A stretch of DNA of 64,000 nt from Bacteroidales bacterium (GTDB lineage: Bacteria; Bacteroidota; Bacteroidia; Bacteroidales; UBA932): assembly GCA_017427385.1 (NCBI GenBank), contig JAFRSW010000002.1, forward strand, positions 1 through 64,000, in the 5' to 3' direction. The notes below the pieces were generated by a model. That model was given only the letters and a program-made list of their open reading frames with translations, was not told where the DNA came from and did not search any database. The number at the start of each line of letters is the position of its first letter. Positions within the stretch are counted from its first letter, which is position 1. Below, piece after piece: positions 54,409 through 62,539 of the stretch. A program made the position numbers and the translations under genes.

Positions 54409-55093
54409 TTTCCGAGCTGGAGGCCCCTGGAAGAGATGCTTCCGCTGCCGTTAACCTTCTGAGTCAGACTTCCGGCCTTTCCGGAAAGGGCGATGTCGCC
54501 GCTGCCGTTGATCTTGGCGAAGATGTCTCCGGCATCCTTGCAGTTAATATCGATATCCCCGCTGCCGTTGATGGTCAAGGTTGTGGTTTCTGCCGTGAGA
54601 GCATCCACGTCAACATCGCCGCTGCCGTTGATTTTTGAAGAGAAGTTCTTGCAGATGATGGCATCGGCGTCCAGGTCGCCGCTGCCGGCGATGGAGAAAG
54701 TGAAGTCGCCCTTGGTGGCCAGGGTCCCTTTGATTTCGCACTCACCCGATCCGGCCAGCTTGACGCCGTTCAGATCCTCCGCGCAGACTGTTACGAAGGT
54801 CTTTGCCTTAGGGAATATGCTGTATCCGGATTTGGTGCTGATTTTCAAGATGTTATCCACTACTTCTATCGTGTAGATGTCATCAGGTTCTCGTCTGCGG
54901 TGAGCGAAACAACCTGAGGGCCCTGCGTGTAGACTACATCCATGGAACCGGCCACAAAAATCGCGTTGAAAGCAGGCAGATCATAGGTGCAGGTGGTTTC
55001 AACCCCGTTGCCGCGGACAATCTTGTTCTTGATGGTAAAACTGCAGGCCACCGCCATGGTGATGGCCAGCATGATTAATAGTGCTTTTTTCAT
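54405..55093 (-). pseudogene. DUF2807 (GIN domain) lipoprotein with a frameshift
   Basis: Two reading frames together form one DUF2807 protein. The N-terminal frame (54866-55093) has a lipoprotein-type signal ending VAC and the family core FNAIFVAGSMDVVYTQG, then stops after ENLMTSTR. The second frame (54405-54860, readable further upstream) continues IYTIEVVDNILKI and holds the GSGD repeats (SGDLDADA, SGDVDVDA, SGDIDINC) to the end. Joining them needs one added base near 54879-54882, for example restoring GATGG from GATG. Either a real loss, a translational frameshift or a sequence error. The 3' ends overlap the convergent ccsA gene. Confidence 0.85.
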
Positions 55094-55124
55094 AATTCAA
55101 TTGTATTATCGTTTCTCTGGGGGA

Positions 55125-55132
55125 CAAAGATA
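55125..55132 (-). promoter_or_regulatory. -7 box of the DUF2807 gene
   Basis: Minus strand TATCTTTG (55132-55125), about 31 bases upstream of the ATG at 55093. Confidence 0.5.
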
Positions 55133-55144
55133 GGAATTATTCGT

Positions 55145-55152
55145 TATTTTTG
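55145..55152 (+). promoter_or_regulatory. -7 box of the SDR gene
   Basis: TATTTTTG ends only 2 bases before the first ATG (55155) and 5 before the second (55158). The transcript would be leaderless; initiation at the second ATG is possible. Confidence 0.5.
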
Positions 55153-55154
55153 TA

Positions 55155-55931
55155 ATGATGGGTTATGCATTGATAACGGGAGGCAGTTCGGGAATCGGGC
55201 TGGAGTATGCCAGGCAGTTGGCGGAGAGGGGCTATGGCCTGGTGCTGGTGAGCAATCAGGAAGAGCAGCTTCGCGAGGCTGCCACAGAGCTGGGCGGCAG
55301 GTTCGGCGTTCCTGTGGAGTGGCTGTATCTGGACCTTTCCGCGCAGGGCTGCGCGCAAAAGATGCTGGAGTTCTGCGATGGCAAGGGGCTTGAGGTGGAC
55401 ATCCTCATCAATAACGCCGGTATCTTCTTCATAGAGTATCTGGGCAGCCACAATCTGGAAAAAGCCCGCACCATGGTCGGACTGCACGTGACAGCGGTTA
55501 CCGAATGCTGCATACTCTTTGGAGAAAGGATGAAGGCCCGCGGAGCCGGGCGCATCCTGATAATGTCTTCTATGACGGCCGACATCCCAGCCCCGGGAAT
55601 TGCCGTTTATTCTGCCTCCAAGGCCTACCTTAAAAGCTTCGGCCTGGGGCTTTCATATGAGCTTGCGCCTTACGAGGTTACGGTGACCACAATCCTCCCC
55701 GCTGCGGTGGATACAGGGCTGTACAATCTGAGCCCCCGCATGCGGAAGACAGGCCGCCGTCTCGGCCTCGTGCTTAGCCCGGAAAAACTCGTCCGGAAGG
55801 CCCTGCGAGCCATGTTCCACGGCCGTCGCATCCGCCGCCCCGGCGCCCTCAATCTTACCATTCCCTTCCTGGTACGCCTCCTCCCCTCCCGCCTCATCGA
55901 CCGGCTGGGGATGAAATATCTTTGCATTTAG
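55155..55931 (+). CDS. short-chain dehydrogenase/reductase
   Basis: 258 residues. NAD(P)-binding motif TGGSSGIG (residues 8-15), NNAG in mid-domain and the catalytic YSASK with an upstream Ser (IMSSMTADI). The length and motifs match classical SDRs. The substrate cannot be told. An alternative start is the second ATG. The gene is followed by the repeat island at 55932-57251. Confidence 0.92.
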   Translation: MMGYALITGGSSGIGLEYARQLAERGYGLVLVSNQEEQLREAATELGGRFGVPVEWLYLDLSAQGCAQKMLEFCDGKGLEVDILINNAGIFFIEYLGSHNLEKARTMVGLHVTAVTECCILFGERMKARGAGRILIMSSMTADIPAPGIAVYSASKAYLKSFGLGLSYELAPYEVTVTTILPAAVDTGLYNLSPRMRKTGRRLGLVLSPEKLVRKALRAMFHGRRIRRPGALNLTIPFLVRLLPSRLIDRLGMKYLCI

Positions 55932-55956
55932 ACGAGCCTGCCGTCTTCAACAAAAT

Positions 55957-56045
55957 TCCACTGCACGGGCAGGATTTGGCCCGTTTTCCTGCCCATAGAG
56001 CCTGTTTTCCACTGCACGGGCAGGATTTGGCCAGTTTTCCTGCCC
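55957..56045. repeat. 51-bp direct repeat with GGGCAGGA/TCCTGCCC hairpins
   Basis: Two hairpins, 55967-55994 and 56018-56045, spaced exactly 51 bp. Each has an 8-bp stem GGGCAGGA / TCCTGCCC and a loop TTTGGCCxGTTT-type centre. The preceding CCACTGCAC is also repeated. The reverse complement of the 51-bp array at 1-171 gives almost the same 28-base hairpin, about 25 of 28 positions. Confidence 0.88.
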
Positions 56046-56076
56046 ATAGGGAATGTATAGGAAGATTCCGCAGATG

Positions 56077-56118
56077 TAGAGGAGCGAAGCGACGAAGGCG
56101 CCCCTGCAAGGGAGCGCC
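56077..56118. repeat. 20-bp repeat followed by a hairpin, left copy
   Basis: TAGAGGAGCGAAGCGACGAA (56077-56096) is identical to 57077-57096, exactly 1000 bp away in the same orientation. It is followed directly by a hairpin (GGCGC...GCGCC with CCCT/AGGG, 56097-56118). Confidence 0.85.
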
Positions 56119-56206
56119 TAGTCAAGTGCGGACAAGTTGTCTTATATCGAACTTTTCTCGAAGATCTTGAAAAGGTGTATCTATCTGGCGTTTAGGCAGA
56201 TACAAA

Positions 56207-56746
56207 TTACTTACGAGGCTGCAAAGCGATTCGGATAATCAATGAAATGATGTAGACGATTAGGCTGCAGGCAAATGGAATCATACTGCTTTTTATACCT
56301 GACCAAATAACGACATCAGAAGCATCACCCAAAGCATTCATTACGTTTGTCATCCGGATCAAGCCAACAGGAATCCAAAATAAACCAATGGCAAGGGCGA
56401 TAAGACCAATCTCCTTTATACTCGGCTTCTTGATTATTCGTATGGCTAGTGATACAATATATACGATGAGACTGTAGGCAACAGGAATCAACATAGTTTT
56501 AACACCTCCCCAAACAACATTACGAGATGAAATACTACCTTCTATCATTTGTTGCACGACACCTCCATGCCGAATTAAACTGAGGGCCACCAAAAAAAAG
56601 CCAAATGAGAGCGCGATTAGGCCTATTTCTTTTACCCAGGCAGGAGCCTTCCAGGCGGCCAGGAGCAAAGCAATTAGAAAAACGGTTACTATAGACATGG
56701 GGACATACCCACCAAGTAGGAATAGATTGTATTCAGGTATCGGCAT
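56207..56746 (-). CDS. small membrane protein with internal duplication, unrecognised
   Basis: 179 residues, almost wholly hydrophobic, about five transmembrane helices. The protein repeats itself: KEIGLIALSFGFFLVALSL (first unit) and KEIGLIALAIGLFWIPVGL (second), each followed by a linker and PVAYSLIVYIVSLAIRII or PFACSLIVYIISLIIRI. The first helix is separate. No known motif; MotA/TolQ/ExbB or a pore-like fold is only speculation. The gene is clearly more AT-rich than its neighbours and lies between repeat blocks (55957-56118 and 56868-57247). No promoter box stands out. Confidence 0.75.
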   Translation of the reverse strand: MPIPEYNLFLLGGYVPMSIVTVFLIALLLAAWKAPAWVKEIGLIALSFGFFLVALSLIRHGGVVQQMIEGSISSRNVVWGGVKTMLIPVAYSLIVYIVSLAIRIIKKPSIKEIGLIALAIGLFWIPVGLIRMTNVMNALGDASDVVIWSGIKSSMIPFACSLIVYIISLIIRIALQPRK

Positions 56747-56867
56747 ATAAAGAAGGATATTGGTTGTGACTACTAATGTATGCTATTTTTCACTGAATTA
56801 CAAAATACCTTTAAATCCAAGCGTTCCAAGCAAATAATTAAGACACCAGTATTTAGCCACCCATACG

Positions 56868-57006
56868 ACCTGTAGAGGTTTTTGGCACTTTTCTCAACAG
56901 GTAGGCCGAAAAATGGCCGACCCGTCGAGGTTTTGCCGGGTTTTCTATACGGGTAGGGGGTGAAAAGGGGGTACCTGTAGAGAAAATGCGGTATTTCTCT
57001 ACAGGT
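56868..57006. repeat. three palindromes with 52-53 bp spacing
   Basis: Hairpins at 56868-56902 (ACCTGT...ACAGGT), 56920-56954 (ACCCGT...ACGGGT) and 56973-57006. The last is perfect over 13 bp (ACCTGTAGAGAAA / TTTCTCTACAGGT, loop ATGCGGTA). Starts are 52 and 53 bases apart. A GGCC-centred palindrome lies between the first two. The layout resembles the 51-bp hairpin repeats, though the stem sequence differs. Confidence 0.85.
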
Positions 57007-57038
57007 CACGCCGAAACATCTGAGTAAAGGTTAATGAG

Positions 57039-57247
57039 CCGGCAGGCGAACCGCCGGTCCCGGTGGGAGTGCGGTATAGAGGAGCGAAGCGACGAAGTCG
57101 GCAGCAGCCGACCGGCCGGGCCGGGTATTTGCGGCAGCAAATACGGAAAGGCGGAAAGGCCGCAGGGGTTCTGGGGGCAGAGCCCCCACAGAAGGACATT
57201 AGGGGCAGCGCCCCTAATAAGACAGAGGAAGCTTGCAAAGCAAGCCT
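57039..57247. repeat. cluster of six or more short hairpins and the right 20-bp repeat
   Basis: Successive inverted repeats: 57039-57057 (CCGGC/GCCGG), 57097-57112 (GTCGGC-AGCA-GCCGAC, just after the 20-bp repeat 57077-57096), 57125-57144 (GTATTTGC-GGCA-GCAAATAC), 57172-57188 (TGGGGGC-AGA-GCCCCCA), 57199-57217 (TTAGGGGC-AGC-GCCCCTAA) and 57229-57247 (GCTTGC-AAA-GCAAGC core). They fill the space next to the tRNA-Leu 3' end. No open frame here looks like a gene. The region could be a structured RNA or a relic of a mobile element. Confidence 0.75.
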
Positions 57248-57251
57248 TTCG

Positions 57252-57332
57252 TGCGGGTGGAGAGACTCGAACTCTCACGCCGTGAGGCACCAGATCCTAA
57301 GTCTGGCTTGTCTACCATTTCAACACACCCGC
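57252..57332 (-). tRNA. tRNA-Leu (anticodon UAG)
   Basis: On the minus strand, a GCGGGTG/CACCCGC acceptor stem, a D-arm with GGTAGAC, an anticodon stem CCAGA/TCTGG with loop CTTAGGA (anticodon TAG), a long variable arm of the class II type, and GTTCGAGTC in the T-arm. About 81 bases to the discriminator A, with no encoded CCA. It reads CUA and probably other CUN Leu codons. Confidence 0.93.
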
Positions 57333-57379
57333 AGTGGTGTGCGGCGCAGGGGCCGCAGAATGGATTGCAAAGATAGTAA

Positions 57380-60300
57380 TTATTCCGAAACCTTCGCAGA
57401 CTCCTTCTCCGCCTTACGCCTTTCGCGCTCGGCACGGCGTTGCTCGGCGCGGGTTTCAGCGGCACCAGCCCAGGGGTGTTCTTCGAGCCAGGCGGCCTGC
57501 TGGGCAGTAAGTGCGGCAAGAGCCTCGTCGGCAGCCGCATTCAAGGCAGCCTCAACTTCCTGATTCTCTTCATCCACCTGCATGGCGAACAGCAGCGAAT
57601 CCACCTGCTGGAACTCCTCCTTGTTCAGGAACTCCTCGGAAGGCGCGCCGGTGTAGCTGTTCAGCATCTTCGCCTTCTCCAGGCGCTTGTTCTCACGGGC
57701 CATCTGGTCCATGGCACTCTGCACGCCGCGGTCGTAGACATTACGGATCACGTCCAGCAGGTTCACCTGCATGGTATCCAGATCGGCCGTGAACGAAGGC
57801 ACGCGACCGCCGCGGTACTTGTTGCGCCCCAGCGAAAAACGCCACTTGTCCAGATTGCCGAATATGTTGATTCCGAACCTGAAAGGCAGGAAACTCTCCA
57901 GAATGGAGATGTTGTACTTCATACTGCCGTTGAAGCCCTGCGTGCCCGCCAGCGCCACTTTGTATTTGTCCACGCCCAGCACGAAAGGATAGACCTCGAC
58001 CTTGTTGTCCCCTATCACAGCATCCACATAAAGGTCTTCTATGTGCCCGATATTTTTATCTTCGAACATCAGCAGGCGCGTCACCTTGCGCAGCGAACCG
58101 GCGTTGCGGATGAACAGATCCTCGCCTGCAACCCGAACAAGGCCGTTCAGAGTAGGCATCTGCACGTTCATGTTCGTATCCAGTTGCGTGGTCACCGACA
58201 CATCGCAGCCCAGATTGCCCTCGAACGACTTCAGCGCAGGCATCATCGCATCCACACTCGGAAGCATGTGGATGATATCATACGCCGGCATTTCGATGAG
58301 ATGCATGTCGATACCCGCAGAAATGTCGGCCTTGCTCTTGGAGGCGTAGAACGCATCCAGTTTGATCTTGCCCACATTGCTCTGCACGTCCACATCCTTC
58401 ACCTGCAGGATGCGGTCCTGGATGTTGATCTCGGCAGTTGCAGGGCGTATCTCCAGCGAAGAATAATCCACCCGGTCTGCCTGGAGCTTGATGGAACCGC
58501 GCAGGTTCTTCGGCACGACTATGGCTCTCATCTCCCCTTCCGTGGGGTCGAATTTGGCATTTGCCAGGGAGTCCACGACAAAATCGGCAGACTCCACATC
58601 CACGCCCTCGTTGGATTTCCCCTGCTGCATGGCCACCAATATCTCGTTGGCATTCAGCCGGTTGGACTTCACCTTAAAATTGAACTTAAGCGGCCCTCGG
58701 TTGCGGATGAAGCGGCGAAAACCTCCCAGGGAGCCGGTGACATCGATATCCGAAGTGCCGCAGTCCACATTGAAGGAAGCCAGCTGGGCGTCATCGTCGT
58801 CCAGCGCCAGATCCATCGAATTGACAGTGGTGCGCAGAGGCAGCGAAGGCGAAACGATGGAGGCATTCTCCAGCGACACCAGTCCGCCCGGATGCCAGCG
58901 GTTCAGCAGAGCCACCACCGAGGAATCCAGCGACACTTTCAGGTCCTTGGCGGCGAAGTCGTCCACCGGGCGCGAAGCGCGGAACTTCACAAACAACGAA
59001 TCGCGCGGCACGCCGGGATACACCCTCTGGAGCGAATCCAGGAAGCGTTTCATGCGCGGACGAGGCCTGCGGACGCGCTGCATCGCCTCCAGCGACACCA
59101 GCGCATTCTCGGCTTCTATCTTGTTCTCACCGGCGTACAGTTTCAGGTAGTCGTCGGTCGTGGAAAAACTCAGGTACGGCACCATCTTGCCGGCATTCTC
59201 CACCTTCTTCACGTCCACACGGTTCACCATGCCGCGCACCCCGGCGCGGAAGGAATCCGAAAGCCCGAAGGCGAGGCTGTCCATATCGGCGGCCAGCTTC
59301 AGGGAGCTTTCGGAGGATGAAAGCAAGATGTCCGGCCGGCGGAGCATGGCCGTTATATTCTGCGACGGCATCTGCACGGAAAGCCGGTCACTCGTGAGCC
59401 TGCAGGCAATACGCGTCTTATTGAAAATATAGTCTTCCAGCTCGTTCAGATGGGCGTTCACGTCCGCATCCAGGTCCAACTTGCCGGAACCCCTGATATC
59501 CAAATTCTTAGGCAGATAGCGGGCAATGGAGTCCAGTATTACGAAGCCTCCGAGCCGGGCGGCCACGGCCGGATCACGGCCTATCAGGTCCCGTCCGTCC
59601 CCGTCCAGATCGAGCTTTATGCCGTTGCTGCGCAGATGGCAGCGCTCCACGTCGGCAGTCAGGTTCTTCGATTTCGAGAGATGCGCCTTCGCACCCAGGT
59701 CTACCAGCGCGCGTATCTGCTTGGGCAGCCAGGAGATGTGCCCGGAAGGTATGTCCACCGCCACATCCACTTCCGGCAGTTCAGCAGAAGATATGTTGCC
59801 GTCCGCCCCCACCGCCAGGTTCAGCAGAGCATCGGAACGGATGTCTTTCGCGGCCGGCACCAGCTTGCGGGCGTAATTGTCGAGCACGTCCGCCAGGCGG
59901 CAGGAATCTATGCCGGCGGAACCCTTCACGTATGAATGGTCGTCGTATTTGCTGAAAAGGCCCTCCGCGCGAAGCGGCACATATGCCACGCGGCCGCGGA
60001 GATGGTCCAGGTTCAGATCGAAGTGCGAGCGGTGATTCTTGAACCCGACCCTGGCATCCAGTTCAGCCGGCACCTGCAGGCTTCCGAGCGAAGGAGAGAA
60101 GTACAGAGCTTCTCCGTCCAGGCCCAGATCCAGCAGGTTCGTGCGAGGGTTATCCAGCGTGAGGGCATCCACCGCCACGGCGAGGGTATCCGCCGGAAGG
60201 CGCCCGCTGAGCCGCAGCGAATCCAGATTCAGATGCGCCCCGCGCAGCTTGGACGCGAGCACGTTTTTCTTCAAACGGAAGTCCCCGCGCAGCGCGAGTT

Positions 60301-60892
60301 CGTCGAACGCCACCCGGGCATGCACGGTATCCGCCTGCGAGGTATACACCACCTTCGGCTTCTCCCCTATCCGCACGTCCGCCATTGAGATCCAAGGCAG
60401 GCCGGTGCCTTTCTTCAGCGTATCCTCCTGCTTCTCCTCCCCCTTCTTGAAGATGTCCAGGTTCGAGTGGCCGGGGGTGTAGGCATGATAATATAGCTGG
60501 GGATGGTCCAGATGCAGGCGTTTCACGCGGATGCGGCCGAGCAGCAGCCTCCAGGGATTCACGGCAACGGCGAACCGGTCGGCCGCGAGGAGGGTGTCCT
60601 CCACCGCACCGCGGCCCTCCGCAAGCAGAGGCCCGCGTACCCCGACCCGGTCGAACTCCGAGAAGAGTTCGTGAGGATAGGTAATCGAAAGCGAATCCGC
60701 CTCGGCCACAATGTTGGGGAAGGTCTTGAAATGCAGGCGCGAGTAGCGCAACTGGCCGTTCTCCAGGGCGTTAGCGGCGATGGAATCCACCTTCTTGCGC
60801 ATCCAGGCGCTGTTCAGCGTGAGCTGTAGCGCAAGGATGATCACGGCGAAGACCGCCACGATTATTCCCAGTATCCTGGCCAGACGTTTCAT
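57380..60892 (-). CDS. AsmA-family envelope protein
   Basis: 1170 residues: an N-terminal transmembrane anchor (about 5-26), an AsmA-like start (NSAWMRKKVDSIAANALENG), a long beta-rich middle typical of AsmA/TamB-type lipid-transfer proteins, and a C-terminal Lys/Glu/Arg-rich tail (AEQRRAERERRKAEKESAK). The family forms periplasmic bridges that help phospholipid or envelope homeostasis. It lies 3 bases after fumarase in the prfB-fumarase-asmA operon. It is longer than E. coli AsmA (617 residues). Confidence 0.85.
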   Translation of the reverse strand: MKRLARILGIIVAVFAVIILALQLTLNSAWMRKKVDSIAANALENGQLRYSRLHFKTFPNIVAEADSLSITYPHELFSEFDRVGVRGPLLAEGRGAVEDTLLAADRFAVAVNPWRLLLGRIRVKRLHLDHPQLYYHAYTPGHSNLDIFKKGEEKQEDTLKKGTGLPWISMADVRIGEKPKVVYTSQADTVHARVAFDELALRGDFRLKKNVLASKLRGAHLNLDSLRLSGRLPADTLAVAVDALTLDNPRTNLLDLGLDGEALYFSPSLGSLQVPAELDARVGFKNHRSHFDLNLDHLRGRVAYVPLRAEGLFSKYDDHSYVKGSAGIDSCRLADVLDNYARKLVPAAKDIRSDALLNLAVGADGNISSAELPEVDVAVDIPSGHISWLPKQIRALVDLGAKAHLSKSKNLTADVERCHLRSNGIKLDLDGDGRDLIGRDPAVAARLGGFVILDSIARYLPKNLDIRGSGKLDLDADVNAHLNELEDYIFNKTRIACRLTSDRLSVQMPSQNITAMLRRPDILLSSSESSLKLAADMDSLAFGLSDSFRAGVRGMVNRVDVKKVENAGKMVPYLSFSTTDDYLKLYAGENKIEAENALVSLEAMQRVRRPRPRMKRFLDSLQRVYPGVPRDSLFVKFRASRPVDDFAAKDLKVSLDSSVVALLNRWHPGGLVSLENASIVSPSLPLRTTVNSMDLALDDDDAQLASFNVDCGTSDIDVTGSLGGFRRFIRNRGPLKFNFKVKSNRLNANEILVAMQQGKSNEGVDVESADFVVDSLANAKFDPTEGEMRAIVVPKNLRGSIKLQADRVDYSSLEIRPATAEINIQDRILQVKDVDVQSNVGKIKLDAFYASKSKADISAGIDMHLIEMPAYDIIHMLPSVDAMMPALKSFEGNLGCDVSVTTQLDTNMNVQMPTLNGLVRVAGEDLFIRNAGSLRKVTRLLMFEDKNIGHIEDLYVDAVIGDNKVEVYPFVLGVDKYKVALAGTQGFNGSMKYNISILESFLPFRFGINIFGNLDKWRFSLGRNKYRGGRVPSFTADLDTMQVNLLDVIRNVYDRGVQSAMDQMARENKRLEKAKMLNSYTGAPSEEFLNKEEFQQVDSLLFAMQVDEENQEVEAALNAAADEALAALTAQQAAWLEEHPWAGAAETRAEQRRAERERRKAEKESAKVSE

Positions 60893-60895
60893 TTC

Positions 60896-62536
60896 CTAGA
60901 ACTTCTTGAAGAAATCGTTACCCTTGTCATCCACGAGGATGAATGCGGGGAAATCCTCCACGGTAATCTTCCAGATGGCTTCCATTCCGAGTTCGGGATA
61001 TTCCACGCACTCGATGCTGCGTATGCTGCTCTGCGAGAGCACTGCCGCCACGCCGCCTATGGTGCCGAGATAGAAGCCGCCATGCTTCTTGCACGCGTCG
61101 GTCACAACCTGGGTACGGTTGCCCTTGGCTATCATCACAAGCGATGCGCCATTGGCCTGGAACTCATCAACATACGGATCCATGCGGTTGGCCGTGGTGG
61201 GGCCCATCGACCCGCAGGGGTATCCTTCCGGAGTCTTGGCAGGGCCGGCGTAGAGGATAGGATGGTCCTTGAAGTAGGCAGGCATGCCTTCGCCTGCATC
61301 CAGGCGGGCCTTCAGCTTTGCGTGGGCTATGTCGCGGGCCACGATGATGGTGCCCTTCAGGTTCACGCGGGTGCCTACCGCATACTTGCTGAGTTCGGCG
61401 CGAACGAAGTCGATTCCCTTGTCGAGGTCGATCTCTATGCCCTTCGGGCCCTCGCCCGGCTTGCGGTATTCTTCGGGGATGAGTTCGGAAGGATTGGTAT
61501 CCATCTTCTCAATCCACACGCCGTCGGCGTTGATCTTGCTCTTGATATTGCGGTCTGCGGAGCAACTGACGCCCATGCCAATGGGGCAGCTGGCGCCGTG
61601 CCTGGGCAGGCGCACAACTCGGATATCGTGGGCGAGATACTTGCCTCCGAACTGGGCTCCGAGGCCTATCTTCTGGGCTTCCTTCAGGAGTTTCTGCTCC
61701 AGGTCGATGTCGCGGAATGCGCGGCCGGTCTCGTCGCCGGTGGTGGGCAGGTTGTCGTAGTATTTGATGCTCGCCAGCTTCACCGTGAGCAGGTTCTTTT
61801 CCGCGGAGGTGCCGCCGATCACAAATGCGATGTGATACGGAGGGCATGCTGCGGTGCCGAGGGTCTTCATCTTCTCCACCAGGAACGGCAGCAGGGTGCC
61901 TTCGTTCTGGATGGTGGCCTTGGTCATGGGATAGAAGTAGGTCTTGTTGGCGCTGCCGCCGCCCTTTGCGACCATCACGAAGCGGTATTCGTCACCCTGG
62001 GTAGCCTCGATGTCGATCTGGGCAGGGAGGTTGCACTTTGTGTTGACCTCGTCGTACATGTTCAGCGGTGCGTTCTGGCTGTAGCGCAGGTTCTCCTGGG
62101 TGTAGGTGTTGAACACGCCTTTCGAGAGAGCCTCCTCGTCCTCGAAATCCGTCCAAACGCGCTGTCCTTTCTCTCCGTGGATGATGGCGGTGCCGGTGTC
62201 CTGGCAGAAGGGAAGCACGCCCTTCACAGCGCACTCTGCGTTACGCAGGAACTGCAGGGCAACATATTTGTCGTTCTCGCTGGCTTCCGGATCGTGGAGG
62301 ATCGCAGCCACCTGCTCGTTATGGGCGCGACGCAGCATGAACTGGCAGTCGTGGAAGCTCTGCTGGGCCACCAGCGTGAGGGCCTCGGGAGAGACCTCCA
62401 GGATGGTTTTGCCGCCGCAGCTGCAGTGGCCACCGAACTTGGATGTCTTCACAAGTTTCTCCGACCCCGGAATCTTGTAATACTCAGTTGTATCCGCGCC
62501 TAGCTGGAACATCGGCGCATACTTGAATTCTGCCAT
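60896..62536 (-). CDS. class I fumarate hydratase
   Basis: Iron-sulfur fumarase that interconverts fumarate and malate in the TCA cycle or reductive branch; 546 residues. [4Fe-4S] ligands are visible as Cys in [15 protein letters not shown] and VSCSADRN. The C-terminal beta domain has the [14 protein letters not shown] signature. Oxygen-labile class, common in anaerobes. It lies between prfB and asmA with gaps of 3 bases. No symbol is given because fumA and fumB cannot be separated. Confidence 0.96.
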   Translation of the reverse strand: MAEFKYAPMFQLGADTTEYYKIPGSEKLVKTSKFGGHCSCGGKTILEVSPEALTLVAQQSFHDCQFMLRRAHNEQVAAILHDPEASENDKYVALQFLRNAECAVKGVLPFCQDTGTAIIHGEKGQRVWTDFEDEEALSKGVFNTYTQENLRYSQNAPLNMYDEVNTKCNLPAQIDIEATQGDEYRFVMVAKGGGSANKTYFYPMTKATIQNEGTLLPFLVEKMKTLGTAACPPYHIAFVIGGTSAEKNLLTVKLASIKYYDNLPTTGDETGRAFRDIDLEQKLLKEAQKIGLGAQFGGKYLAHDIRVVRLPRHGASCPIGMGVSCSADRNIKSKINADGVWIEKMDTNPSELIPEEYRKPGEGPKGIEIDLDKGIDFVRAELSKYAVGTRVNLKGTIIVARDIAHAKLKARLDAGEGMPAYFKDHPILYAGPAKTPEGYPCGSMGPTTANRMDPYVDEFQANGASLVMIAKGNRTQVVTDACKKHGGFYLGTIGGVAAVLSQSSIRSIECVEYPELGMEAIWKITVEDFPAFILVDDKGNDFFKKF

Positions 62537-62539
62537 ATC

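Noticed and set aside
55922-56170. Open frame after the SDR gene
   Set aside because: The translation (HGQDLARFPAHR, HGQDLASFPAHR) just reads through the 51-bp repeats; there is no promoter or conserved domain.
57252-57332. Integration of the island into tRNA-Leu with att duplication
   Set aside because: No second copy of the tRNA 3' end was seen at the left side of the island, so tRNA-directed integration is not supported by the sequence alone.
57063-57563. Open frame crossing tRNA-Leu and the end of the AsmA gene
   Set aside because: It covers a tRNA and hairpin repeats on the opposite strand, so it is not a real gene.
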